Shown here: one piece after another, positions 33,207-45,300 of the stretch
Position numbering within the stretch: the first letter of the stretch is position 1
How the letters are laid out: every line of letters begins with the position of its first letter
DNA from: Diplolepis rosae
Taxonomy: Eukaryota > Arthropoda > Insecta > Hymenoptera > Diplolepididae
Reading direction: 5' to 3'
Length of the DNA: 64,000 bases
Assembly (NCBI GenBank): GCA_030998225.1
Contig: JAPYXD010000696.1
Coordinates: forward strand, 2,108,001-2,172,000
The notes under the pieces: model-generated
What the model saw: the letters and a program-made list of their open reading frames with translations, nothing else
The model's database searches: none
Told to the model about the DNA's origin: nothing
Translations under genes and position numbers: made by a program

Positions 33207-35164
33207 ATGAATTCGAAGTACGGAATTCAATGTGCTGTGAGTGGGTATACCTCCAAAAGGGGTCGGAAGAACAATGTATCAATTCATCGGTTTCCGAAGA
33301 AAGAAAATGCCGGATAACGATGGATAGAAGCATGCTCAAATCCCTACTTGTCGAGGTTAGGATACCTCGACGTACTAGAAAGACAATTTTTTATTTGTCA
33401 TCGACATTTTTCCGACGTTAAATTTACCGTCGTGTAGTGATGTGTAGAGTGGAAGAGATGTGAACATTAAACCGGCGAGTGTTTCTTCCCCATCAGACTT
33501 CAAAATTTTTATTCCCGAAGTAGAAAAACCTGCAGAAGGCACACGAGACTTTGAAGAAAGTAGCGTGCAGTTTGCACACGTAAGTAACAATGTTTTTAAT
33601 TTCATACGATATTGTATATAATTTCAAACTTTTCGACTCTGATCAGAGTCCTCATTAGTGATCTTTATTTCTAAAATTTTAAGTGCAATAAATAAAATAT
33701 TACATATATGAGCCCTATTTCGAAGTAAACTTTGAAAATGTGAAAAAATGTAAAAATCGTAAGAAAATTTACATAAAACAGTACAAGAAACTTCGATGAA
33801 GTATCTAAAACTTCCTTAGGAATGACAATAAAATTCTAGCACGTGATTTTGAGATACCAAACTAAAAAAGTAGTATATACACTACCGGTCAAAATTATTT
33901 ATTCACCTGCTGTTTTAGCTATTCTTAAAGTGTCTTAATTTTTATAATTATTTAAATTTTGCATCTAGTGAGCCCAAGTTTGTTAACTTATCAAGATATT
34001 TTTAGAATTTTTCTTTTGGATTCTACCCTGGGGTCAAACATGGTACAAACATGTCGAAAATTTTCAAATGAAGACAGTAATCTATAAATTTTATTAAAAT
34101 ATGATACACACTGGTTTTTAAAAATTTCTTGTAAGTGGCTACACATTTTTAAAATTTTATGACCTTTTTGTATCATTTTTGACGCCGGGTAGAATCCAGG
34201 AAAAAAATCTGAAAATATTTTGATTAGTTAGAGAAATACTATGGAAACCTACCATTTAAATGAGACAAAAAACTTTTAAAAATCTTAATTAATTTCAGAG
34301 CTGTTAATATTTTTCAGAATGATTGAAATTTCAAGTTTTTTGAAATATTTTTTTATAAAGTTAACATTTTGTTATTTTTTCTGATTTTTCTAAATCATTT
34401 CAGTCTATGTCGATCATTAGAAGAGTGTATCACTGTACGTGACAACGGAACTCTACTATATCGACCTTATCAACCTATGATTCAGAATTAATCCAACGTT
34501 ATTTAAAACTAGATGGTATTTTCCAATATAAATTGAAGAAATGTTTCTGTGAAAAAAAAAATTTCTTCAATTTTGTTATTTTGTTTATTTTATTATTTTG
34601 TTTTATTTGTTATTTGCAAAATTTTATTAACTTTTATTTTATGATAGGGAAAAAAATTTCAACTTGTTATTATAAAAATTAAGACACTTTAGGAATAGCT
34701 GAAACAACAAGTGAACAAATAATTTCGACCGGCAGTGTACTTCAGTCTAAATGTTACTGAAGATATAGATGCAAGTACATATATAGTATAAAATTACAAA
34801 GAATTATTTATGAAAAAATAGCTGAGAATTGCCCATACAAATTCCACAATGTCAGATATTCCCACCACAATTTCTCGAAACATGTGACTGGAGTTTTATT
34901 TTATAAAATTTATTTTTATTTATTTTATAAAATACCTACGAAATAAATTTCAAATATTCATAGAAATTAAATGCTTTTAATCTATATTCCAGAAAAAAGA
35001 ATCAGAAGATATTCCAGAAGCAGGAAACAGCAAGGATGTACTTGCAGAAGACTTTCAAACAACACCGAAGAGAGCTATCTCGACCCCACAAAGTGTTCGA
35101 TTATCTTGTAGTACAAAAATCAACGCAAAATGTGCTAAGCAACTATATTTTCTGAAAATATAAA
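33207..35164 (+). pseudogene. THAP-domain gene remnant, two exons
   Basis: Exon 1 (33207-33585) encodes a THAP zinc-finger domain: CAVSGYTSKRG, SIHRFPKKEN, RWIEACSNPY and the conserved ICHRHFSDV. The second metal-binding cysteine is replaced by tyrosine (CAVSGY). There is an in-frame stop just before RWIEA and another stop plus a frameshift after the domain. The exon then reads open to a clean GTAAGT donor. The acceptor TATATTCCAG at 34992 restores the same phase and gives a short C-terminal exon (KKESEDIPEAGN to a stop at 35164). THAP domains are DNA-binding and occur in P, Kolobok and related transposons and in domesticated genes. The intron hosts a Tc1-type MITE. Confidence 0.65.
33880..34737. 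mobile_element. Tc1/mariner-type MITE with ~70-bp TIRs
   Basis: CACTACCGGTCAAAATTATT on the left and the inverse of CACTGCCGGTCGAAATTATT on the right, extending inward through AAGTGTCTTAATTTTTATAA. Both sides are flanked by TA, and the CACTGCCGGYC start is typical of Tc1-like elements. It is 858 bp with no transposase. The interior holds a second inverted repeat around GGGTAGAATCCAGG. Confidence 0.85.
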
Positions 35165-35482
35165 TACAAATTACAGATATTTTTGATTTTTATTTATGAC
35201 GAGAAAACCATGATTTAAGGCAAAATTGTGAAAATGTAATTAAAGAGTGAGTTGATATCAATATAACTTCTCACTCTTGAATTAAATTTTCACAATTTTG
35301 CGCTAAATCTTCAATTTCCTTTTAATTTCATTTGAATATATTCTTTGTAACACATTTAAAGAACCTACGTATGAATGTATATGCACTAACACGTGCACAC
35401 ATAATGGTAGTTCATGCGCAGTGCTGTACAAGGCGCTAGTTGCTAACGGTCCACCACCTTTCCATTAGGTTTGCACGTCCTG

Positions 35483-38400
35483 CGACGCAGTGTCTCACAC
35501 TCTCAGCCTGCCTGTCGGTGTGAATCAGGTAGGGAGCGAAGACGGGGCACGTTGCCATTTTTCTTTCCTCGTCACTCTTGCATGCGAGAACGACTCGTCC
35601 CATTTCCCCTTATTCTCCTCGCTTCTTCGTTACAATGCATGCGTTTTCAACTGTTCCAAGTTTTAGATTTCAGGCTGTCGTTTATCGAGTCGAAATTGAG
35701 AAATGTGTTTTTCTCGACTCCGTGCAAAAGAGGCGCGAAGCAGACGACAATTTCAAATTTACAGAATATGTAGTTATGGAAATAATACTTCTTTTTTCGA
35801 TATTTTAATCAATTTTTCCCTAGAATAAACATCTATAAGTTTTTAAAAAAAGGTGGAATCATTTTGAAAGTCTAAACATTATTTTTAAGTGGAAATTTGA
35901 AATTAATAAATATTTACAATTTGAATCTATATATAAATTGAAAATATTTGAAATTTTTAAAGGAAAGCTTAAGTTATAAATTTCGAATTTCCATAATTTT
36001 TACCAATTTTGTACATTTAAAAAACTTTCAATTAGCGAATTATTTAGCATTAAGAAGAGATAAACATAAAATTTAAGATTGAATATTACATTCTCAATTT
36101 TATGTTAGACATATTTTCATCTCACTGTTTGCAGCCTAATCACAGACTTTTCATTCAAAAAATGAATTGCTTTATGGAAAGGAAAAATTTTCTAATAGGA
36201 GATAAATTAAAAAGCTAAAAAATGTGTTCAGTGATATTTGCATATGATCACATAAGTATTTATTGATTTCAAATTTTACATGCAATTTTTTTTTTCAAGT
36301 TCGTGTTTAAATCTTGTCACGATTTTACAAGATCTTATGGGCAGCTGCAATCTGTTAAATGAAATATTTTGTAATTCTTAATTTGCCTGTTCTTCTGAAA
36401 TCGTAGGAAAAATTCAAAGTCGATAAATGGTTCAAATTTTACACCAAAATTTCAATTGCAAAATTTTAAAGCTTTTTGAATAAACTGCTTCATATTTAGA
36501 AAATACTTCAACTCTGTGAAGCATTTTTATATTTTAAGTGTAAAATCTGTGCTTAGGTCACAAAAAAGTAAGACAAAAATACTGTCATTATAAAATTAAG
36601 AATGTAGATTTAGCACTCATTAGGTCAAATGTTTATTACTTCTTCATATAAAATAAAGCTTCGACTGACAAATCTAAGAATTTGTCAATTATTGATCTAT
36701 TTTCTTGTAAGTTTGAACATAGGAGAACTTAAAATTCCACAATGACTTTATTTTTTAAGTGATGCTTAAACCTTTCTTTAATCTTGAGAATTCTTCCAGA
36801 ACTTTATTTCAGGTGAGTGACTTTTTTCAAATGAAAGATTTCGTAATTCTAAATTAGGCTCATCTTGTAAAATTGTAAAAACATTCTAAAACTTCAAAGT
36901 AAATTTTTCTGTCTAATTTAAAGCTAATAAGTATTCAATGTTTCAAATCAAAATATTAAATGAAAGATATTCAATCTCTGGGAATTAACTGCTTTAAGAA
37001 CACAATTTTTTCCTCTTTATAAAAAATCTCAATTTTCAAATTGAAAGTCTTCGGATAGGTCACTAAAATTTGGGATGAAAATACTTGTATTATACAATTT
37101 ACTTGAAATTTTTAAATCTTTTTACAATGTTGCAAGATGAGCCTAATTTACAATTACATAATCTTTCATTAAAAAAAGTCACTAACCTGAAATGAACTTC
37201 CGGAAGAATCCTCATAAGAATAAAGAACGGTTTAAGCATCACTTGAAAAATAATATCAGTTTGGAATTTTAAGTCCTTTTACTCTCTAAATCTGAATCAG
37301 TCAAATTTTTCACTGATTGAATTAGTGATTTGCCTTTTCACTGATTTATCAGTAAACAAAATATTTTTCACTGATAAATTAGTTCATTTTCACTGATTTA
37401 ATAATGTTCCAACATTTAAAAAATATGTAATCAGAGAATTATGTGCAAAGTATTTTATATGAAGAAGTAATTAACATTTGACCTAATGAGTGCTAAATCT
37501 ACATTCTTAATTTTATAATGACAGTATTTTTGTCTTACTTTTTTGTGACCTAAGCACAGATTTTACACTTAAAATATAAAAATGCTTCACAGAGTTGAAG
37601 TATTTTCTAAATATGAAGCAGTTTATTCACAAAGCTTTAAAATTTTGCAATTGAAATCTTGGTGTAAAATTTTAACCATTTATCGACTTTGAATTTTTCC
37701 TACGATTTCAGAAGAAAAGGCAAATTAAGAATTACAAAATATTTCATTTAACAGATTGCAGCTGCCCATAAGATCTTGTAAAATCGTGACAAAATCTAAA
37801 CACGAACTTGAAAAAAAAATTGCATGTAAAATTTGAAATCAATAAATACTTATGTGATCATATGCAAATATCACTGAACACATTTTTTAGCTTTTTAATT
37901 TATCTCCTATTAGAAAATTTTTCCTTTCCATAAAGCAATTCATTTTTTGAATGAAAAGTCTGTGATTAGGCTGCAAACAGTGAGATGAAAATATGTCTAA
38001 CATAAAATTGAGATTGTAATATTCAATCTTAAATTTTATGTTTATCTCTTCTTAATGCTAAATAATTCGCTAATTGAAAGTTTTTTAAATGTACAAAATT
38101 GGTAAAAATTATGGAAATTCGATATTTATAACTTAAGCTTTCCTTTAAAAATTTCAAATATTTTCAATTTATATATAGATTCAAATTGTAAATATTTATT
38201 AATTTCAAATTTCCACTTAAAAATAATGTTTAGACTTTCAAAATGATTCCACCTTTTTTTAAAAACTTATAGATGTTTATTCTAGGGAAAAATTGATTAA
38301 AATATCGAAAAAAGAAGTATTATTTCCATAACTACATAGTCTGTAAATTTGAAATTGTCGTCTGCTTCGCGCCTCTTTTGCACGGAGTCGAGAAAAACAC

Positions 38401-38622
38401 ATTTCTCAATTTCGACTCGATAAACGACAGCCTGAAATCTAAAACTTGGAACAGTTGAAAACGCATGCATTATAACGAAGAAGCGAGGAGAATAAGGGGA
38501 AATGGGACGAGTCGTTCTCGCATGCAAGAGTGACGAGGAAAGAAAAATGGCAACGTGTCCCGTCTTCGCTCCCTATCCGATTCACACCGACAGGCAGGCT
38601 GAGAGTGCGAGACACTGCGTCG
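35483..38622. repeat. 3.1-kb palindrome (arms ~1.4 kb)
   Basis: CGACGCAGTGTCTCACACTC at 35483 pairs with GAGTGCGAGACACTGCGTCG ending at 38622. The arms stay alignable to about 36900 and 37120. Arm differences include a segment near 37285-37450, with several TTTTTCACTGATT words, that replaces 36655-36720. Both arms carry the family core (35660-35745 and 38358-38440). The frames that encode HARTTRPISPYSPRF on either side are mirror products of the arms. Confidence 0.9.
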
Positions 38623-39096
38623 GTTTCAGATCTGGGATCACTGCTTTAGCAATCTCCCAACTCATCTCTGGTGATAGTGACACGTACCTTCGTCGAATTC
38701 AACAGTTATAATCATATAAATCGACACTATCGCGACTACACGTTCTTTATAAGCTTTACTGATTGCGGCTACAGACATACAAATCGCGGAAATTACGTGT
38801 TTAGTATTTTCTTCTAAGTTCTTGACTGGATTAAGATTCACATTAGACTGCAATTCTGAATTTGATTTGCCTTGTCTTGCAAGCTCCCATTGGAACAGTT
38901 TAGTGGACTAATCATAATAAATATGATAATTCTTTTAAGTGGTTTGGTAATAAGTTGACTAAAATGTCACATTCAAATAATTCACCAAGATAAACAGAAA
39001 CATCACTTTCCTACCCATTCAATAACTAGATATAAATTCAATAGACTTAATTTTCAAAATTTTGCTATATTGTAGGAAAAAATCTCAGCCTTTTAA
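38623..39096. other. AT-rich spacer
   Basis: Begins with GATCTGGGATCACTGCTTTA and the recurrent AGCAATCTCCCAACTCATCT end motif, and then has nothing recognisable. It ends at the TTAA target of the next element. Confidence 0.5.
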
Positions 39097-40513
39097 CCCG
39101 TTTCCGCCGAAAACGCCACTCGCGGTACATCGGTCTTCGGAAGCTCATAACTAATGCTGTAGGCTTCAAAAAATTCAGAGAGACATATTTTTAAAGCTTA
39201 AGACCGGCCCTTTCCCATAGCGAACTCAAAATTGCTTCAACATATTATTAATTATGAAAAAGTTTTGTTTAAACCAAAAAAAGCATGATTTTTCCGCTCT
39301 CCTTTTTTTTTAAACTGAGTTTTCAAGAGTTTTCCTGTCAGCAATCAACCTGCAACCACTGCAATCGGTGGAATAAATGTGTGAGCTTTGAGAATCCATG
39401 GTTTGAAGTTCGATTTTAGGCCTTGGTATTTTCAAAATGGCGCCCTAACCGAAAATTTTTTTCAAATACATTTATGATTTTTTAAATCGAAAACTATGAA
39501 CTTTCGGTGAAAACACCAAGAGTGAAACAGTCCTTAAAATTACTCAAAGAATGTACTTAAATTTTTCCAACTGGTTTCGAGGAATTTTTTTATTTTTTGT
39601 AAATGGTTAATTTTTGCAAAATCCAAAAATTGTTCAAAACGCTTCCTAAAAATTATTTTGGATTCTTTGGCTATCGTGATTTTATTTTTTTTATATTTGT
39701 TCATTTAAAAAAAAATTGTTATCATTTTTCAAGTGATAAAAAAAATCTAAAGAAAACAACGAAAAAGTCTATTTATATTCGTGAACCTTTACGATGATGA
39801 TAGTTGGGCAACGTAGACTTTGTTTATGGCAGACAGACGATAGGAGTTTTTTGACAATAGTATTTTGAAATGAGGAATTTCTTTTGACAGCAATAAACTT
39901 AAAACAAAAACTGGAAAGCATAAAATGTTTCACGAATTAGCCGAAGAATACAAGATAATTTTTTGGAAGCGTTTTGAACAATTTTTGGATTTTACAAAAA
40001 TGACCATTTACAAAAAATAAAAAAATTTCTCGAAACCAGTTGGAAAAATTTAAGTACATTCTTTGAGTAATTTTAAGGACTGTTTCACTCTTGGTGTTTT
40101 CACCGAAAGTTCATAGTTTTCGATTTAAAAAATCATAAATGTATTTGAAAAAAATTTTCGGTTAGGGCGCCATTTTGAAAATACCAAGGCCTAAAATCGA
40201 ACTTCAAACCATGGATTCTCAAAGCTCACACATTTATTCCACCGATTGCAGTGGTTGCAGGTTGATTGCTGACAGGAAAACTCTTGAAAACTCAGTTTAA
40301 AAAAAAAGGAGAGCGGAAAAATCATGCTTTTTTTGGTTTAAACAAAACTTTTTCATAATTAATAATATGTTGAAGCAATTTTGAGTTCGCTATGGGAAAG
40401 GGCCGGTCTTAAGCTTTAAAAATATGTCTCTCTGAATTTTTTGAAGCCTACAGCATTAGTTATGAGCTTCCGAAGACCGATGTACCGCGAGTGGCGTTTT
40501 CGGCGGAAACGGG
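39097..40513. mobile_element. piggyBac-like MITE, near-perfect palindrome
   Basis: TTAA (39093-39096) is followed by CCCGTTTCCGCCGAAAACGC. The inverse ends at GGG (40513) and is followed by TTAA (40514-40517). The arms of about 560 bp are almost identical over everything I compared, with the centre near 39806. TTAA targets and CCC...GGG ends are the signature of piggyBac. No transposase is present, so it would depend on one supplied elsewhere. The high arm identity suggests recent formation or arm homogenisation. Confidence 0.85.
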
Positions 40514-40829
40514 TTAACTAGATGATTAAAAAAAAATGGGTCCAAATTTGAGAAGAAGTCAAATTCATTTTTGATTTTCGAAATTGGAGGTCAAATTTTT
40601 CTTTCTTTCAAAAATGGTTACAACCAGTTGAAATATCACGAAAAAAATTGAAGAAAACATGATATCAAGTAAAACTGCTTTATGCAAAAAGTAATAAGTT
40701 ATATTCGTTTGAAGGAGAAGCGGTAAAGATGGTATCACTTGAGAAAATTTGCCCCATATGTGAGATGCACAACGGACAGCAACATTTACAATACGGTTAA
40801 TTTTGCCGCGAACCAGTGATTCCAGAATG

Positions 40830-40957
40830 TGGGAGCTAGCGGCCCCTACATGAATGCTTCCAGCTCATGGTTTCTTCCTTACTCCACTGCCATAGGTTAG
40901 TTGAGTGAGGAAGACGCAATGAGTTCGAGGCATCTATGGTGGGGGCCGTCAGCTCCT
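40830..40957. repeat. 55-bp-arm imperfect hairpin
   Basis: TGGGAGCTAGCGGCCCCTAC pairs with the inverse of a GTGGGGGCCGTCAGCTCCTA end, and the pairing continues through GCTTCCAGCTCATGG and CTTCCTTACTC to a loop of about 18 nt. It could be a MITE remnant or a pre-miRNA-like fold. Confidence 0.5.
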
Positions 40958-41100
40958 ACTGCTGTGAACATTTAATCAACGTTTAGCATATTGTAAGTTA
41001 TATACATATATACACAATCTAAATTATACAACAACAAAAAACAAGGAAAGAAAGCTTTAGGACAAAAGATATTTTTTCTGAATTGAAACCCTTTATCACC

Positions 41101-43440
41101 TTTCCTAAAATGTCTGCAGATAAATCCGAAATGATATTTGTAGATTCGGATATCTTAAAAGAAATTCTATCTAATTTAGAGATACTTACAAAGGCTCAAG
41201 TAAGATTAAAAGATGAAATTGTCTCTTTAAATATTGAAAATGAAAAAAGAGCTACAGAAATTTCGGACCTTGCTAGGACTTGCGAATGAGGCGCGTGGCA
41301 ATTCCCCGCCTCATAAACGACAAAAAACAATTTTAATTTAGGTCGAATTAGCAGAAATGAAAATGAAATATTTTCACCAGCAAGAGAAATAATTCAGACC
41401 ATTGAACCTCTATGAGGAGGAAAAGATGAAAACAGAACGGAAGACTTTGTAAAATCAGTGAGAAGTTTACACTATCGATTCTAACAGCCGAAATTACTTC
41501 TAGATTACATAATTGCTGAAAAAATATTATATAATGCAAAGCAAGTCATTCGCTTTATACCAATAAACAGCTACAATGACTTGTAGCAAGCTTTGAGACA
41601 AAATATGGGACTTATTAATTCAGTTGAACTTTTACGGGCAAAAATAGATAGGTGCAGGCAAAACACTTCTGAAACCCTATTGAAAAACTTGAGGTAAAAA
41701 ATAACGTAAAAAATGACGTAAAAAAGGACGTCAAAAATGGCGTAAAAAACGACGTCAAAAATGACATAAAAAACGACGTCAAAAATTACGTCAAAAATGA
41801 CGTAAAAAACGACGTCAAAAATCACGTAAAAAACGAAGTTAAAAATTGGAACAGTTTTTTACGTCGTTTTTTATGTCATTTTTGACGTCGTTTTTTACGT
41901 CATTTTTGACGTAATTTTTGACGTCGTTTTTTGTCTTTAAGAAGCCTTACATTTTGTATTACATTTTTGTGACTCCTTTACGAAATGCCCATTACACATT
42001 TAAATAAATTATTTTATTATACAATAGTTCTTTTACTGATAAGCATTTCTCAATTACGATATCCAATGAACGACCGAATATAAATTGTTAAGGCTTCTTA
42101 AAGTCGAAAAATTACGTAAAAAACGTCGTAAAAAATAACGTAAAAAATGACGTAAAAAACTAACCCAATTTTTGACATCGTTTTTTACTTAATTTTTGAC
42201 GTCGTTTTTTATGTCGATTTTGACGTACTTTTTTGTCTTTAAGAAGCCTTAACAATTTATATTCGGTCGTTCATTGGGTATCGTAATTGAGAAATGCTTA
42301 TCAGTAAAAGAACTATTGTATAATAAAATAATTTATTTCAAAGTGGAATGGGCATTTCGTAAAGGAGTCACAAAAATGTAATAGGAAATGTAAGGCTTCT
42401 TAAAGACAAAAAAGTACGTCAAAAACGACGTCAAAAATTACGTAAAAAACGCGGTCAAAATTTGGGACATTTTTTTACGTAATTTTTGACGTCGTTTTTT
42501 ATGTCATTTTTGACGTCGTTTTTGACGTACTTTTTTGTCTTTAAGAAGCCTTACATTTCCTATTACATTTTTGTGACTCCTTTACGAAATGCCCATTCCA
42601 CTTTGAAATAAATTATTTTATTATACAATAGTTCTTTTACTGATAAGCATTTCTCAATTACATTACCCAATGAACGACCGAATATAAATTGTTAAGGCTT
42701 CTTAAAGACAAAAAAGTACGTCAAAAACGACATAAAAAACGACGTCAAAAATTAAGTAAAAAACGATGTCAAAAATTGGGTTAGTTTTTTACGTCATTTT
42801 TTACGTTATTTTTTACGACGTTTTTTACGAAATTTTTCGACTTTAAGAAGCCTTAACAATTTATATTCGGTCGTTCATTGGATATCGTAATTGAGAAATG
42901 CTTATCAGTAAAAGAACTATTGTATAATAAAATAATTTATTTCAAAGTGGAATGGGCATTTCGTAAAGGAGTCACAAAAATGTAATAGGAAATGTAAGGC
43001 TTCTTAAAGACAAAAAACGACGTCGAAAATGACGTAAAAAACGACGTCAAAAATGACATAAAAAACGACGTAAAAAACTGTCCCAATTTTTAACTTCGTT
43101 TTTTACGTGATTTTTGACGTCATTTTTGACGTAATTTTTGACGTCGTTTTTTATGTCATTTTTGACGTCGTTTTTTACGTCAAGTTTTTCAATAGGGAAC
43201 AGTTCAAAATTTCAATCTGAAATTTAGGCAATGCCAAAACGAACTCAAATATGCAGTACAAGCAGAAGAAACTTCGAAAACGTCTCGCAGCATAGCCTGA
43301 GAAATTGAAGAAAAAGCAGCAATTCGGAAATACATAATGAATTTAAATGAAGAAATTGGTACTCAAGTACGACCTCTGGGACCGAATACTATAAACAGCA
43401 CAAGATGCATTAGAAGCAGAAATTTGGTTTAATGAAAAAC
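41101..43440 (+). pseudogene. Gypsy-type gag remnant, split by an insertion
   Basis: 41110-41289 reads SADKSEMIFVDSDILKEILS and on to a coiled-coil-like DEIVSLNIENEKRATEIS. 41390-41674 reads as Gag with stops (TEDFVKSVRSL, AEKILYNAKQVIRFIP, SVELLRAKIDRCRQNTSETL). After the inserted palindrome it resumes near 43200 with RQCQNELKYAVQAEETS and MNLNEEIGTQVRPLGPNT. Gag forms the particle of the LTR retrotransposon. Several stops and frame changes make it non-functional. The RT fragment 300 bp downstream belongs to the same element. Confidence 0.6.
41675..43197. repeat. Two-level palindromic element
   Basis: Ends CCCTATTGAAAAACTTGA (41675) and the inverse (to 43197). Inside, four units of 173-174 bp lie at 41933, 42235, 42537 and 42839, exactly 302 bp apart, in alternating orientation. 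Each begins GTCTTTAAGAAGCC or GACTTTAAGAAGCC and ends with the inverse. They are separated by about 128-bp linkers built from ACGTCAAAAA/TTTTTGACGT words. The whole is a palindrome about 42436, and each half is again a palindrome (about 42170 and 42774). It has no coding capacity and has split a gag gene. Confidence 0.9.
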
Positions 43441-43729
43441 AACAAAATAAACCACGGTCTTCAGCATTTACACAGGAAACCTAACCCACTACAAAAGCCT
43501 GTTGAGACCGGGTTTATTTCGACGAAAAGTACTTATTCTTATTTCGAGTCTTTTATATTTTCACTGTCGAAAATTTCCCCTCACCTGGCGCGGCCTGGAT
43601 CAAGAGCTGCCAGGGCTCGAAATTGACGATTGATAACAATTTTTTGACGGGCGCAGTTAGTTTATTAAAACTAACAAAAGACGTTTTAATTAAATTATTA
43701 TTCTATTATATACTATTCACACAATTCAC

Positions 43730-44384
43730 CCCTATGGGTTGTCCCCAAAAAAACTGAGGTATCAGGGATAAAGAAATGGCGCATTGTCACGGATTTTAGT
43801 AAGATAAATGAAAAATCAGACCAAGACGTATATCCTTTACCTATAATTGATGATATCCTTGATCATTTAGAGAAAGAAGATTTTTTTTCTGCCTTCGATT
43901 AAAGTTCAGGATTTCATCAAACTCAAATGATGAAGAGTCAAAAAAATACACTGCGATCTCATCACCAGAAGGACATTTCGAATACGAACGTATGCCATTC
44001 TGCCTTAAAAATTTCCTAGCCACATTTCAAAGAATGATGGATACCGCCTTTCGAGGAATAACAGGAAAAATTTGCTTCGTTTATTCAGACGATATTGTAG
44101 TTTTCGGATCAACAATAAATGAACATAACGAGAATATGATTACACTTTTCGAGCGTTTACGTCAGACTGGATTGAAATTACAACCCGATAAATGCGAGTA
44201 TTTAAGACCTGAACTTGAATACCTAGGGCATATTATCACGAAAGACGGAGTGAAACCAAATCTAAAAAAATTCGAAGCAGTAAGAAACTTTAGAACGCCA
44301 AAAACACGAACTAAAGTCAGATTATTTCTTGGACTTGCTGGCTATAGCAACCTCGAAAACCCCCAAGTTCTGAAAACTAGATAA
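43730..44384 (+). pseudogene. Gypsy reverse transcriptase remnant
   Basis: The frame starts PLWVVPKKTEVSGIKKWRIV, typical of the Ty3/Gypsy RT entry, then PLPIIDDILDHL and FFSAFD, where the catalytic aspartate is followed at once by a stop. After a small shift an open part (43992-44384) gives MPFCLKNFLATFQRMMD, the active-site box CFVYSDDIVVFG, LEYLGHIITKDGVKPN and RLFLGLAGY. The sequence leaves homology right after LAGY, where RNase H and integrase should follow, so the element is 3' truncated. It is close to the 17.6/297 type of insect Gypsy elements. Confidence 0.8.
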
Positions 44385-44799
44385 AATTTTCTTAATTTTG
44401 AGCCTAAACAAGACTTTTTTAAGTCAAACCAATTTTAAACAGCAGGGGGTGTCCGATTGAGAAAGAATGCCATATATATATGTATATAAATATATTACGG
44501 TTCCTGCAGAGTGAATAATATTCTTTTACGAAATAAAATATGTGGCGTGGTTAGTCTATCGGCCTTGGCCCTTTGAAACGAAATCTTCGTGCGTAGTTCC
44601 CTTCGAATCGTAAAAACAAATCAACATTGTTGTCACTTTTGACTTCTCTAAGCGCAATTTTTTCGGATTTGGTTCATCCTGGAGCTTTCATTCAGCACTT
44701 TGGCGCTTGGTTTTAGGATTATATTGAAAACACCACGTTTAGTCACTAGTTAAAATGGATTATAGGTAGTTTGGGCCCTTTTTGTCTTCTTTAATCAAG

Positions 44800-45300
44800 T
44801 GCTTGCAATGTTGAATCGAAGAAATTTTTATTCATTAGTTAATTTGTGTGGAACAAACCGCGCACAAACCTTTTTCAGTCCCAACTGCCCGGTCAAAATG
44901 CGATGAATTGAATTTTCGGACATATTCAATTCCATTTCCATGTAATGCAACGACGATTTTGGCATTTTTACCAAACTCATTTAACGGGTTCGACGGATGT
45001 TTCGATTTGGGTGTGTAATGGTAATTTGGTAAGTGTAATGGTACTAATGGTGTAATGGTAATGGTAATAGTAAGGGCAATTTCACGCCCTTTATTCGTCG
45101 GTCTTCCGTAACGATACGATGGATTTTCTCAATTATTCCCGGCGTGGTGATCTTAACTGGACATCTAGGGCACGCTTTATTTTGGGTTGATGGTTGGCCA
45201 CGTTTTAATTCACTAACCGATAACTAAACGGTCTTCAACGCTCGTGTAGATTCCCTCTAAATTTCGTACAGCTCGGCTTTGATCTGCACTTCTGTCTACT
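44800..45300 (-). pseudogene. mariner-like transposase fragment
   Basis: On the minus strand the pieces GRPVKITTPGIIEKIHRIVT and EDRRIK, and then, after a simple (ATTACC)n-like interruption, NMSENSIHRILTGQLGLKKV and CARFVPHKLT, form the HTH region of a mariner-type transposase. The catalytic part is absent, and stops and the simple-repeat expansion break the frame. Confidence 0.6.

Noticed and set aside
35471..38527. Paired ORFs beginning HARTTRPISPYSPRF
   Set aside because: They are generated by the arms of the 3.1-kb palindrome and span the non-coding core repeat.
41571..41825. Frame encoding repeated FDVVFYVIFDV
   Set aside because: It is a translation of the ACGTCAAAAA linker array of the palindrome, with no start context or family.
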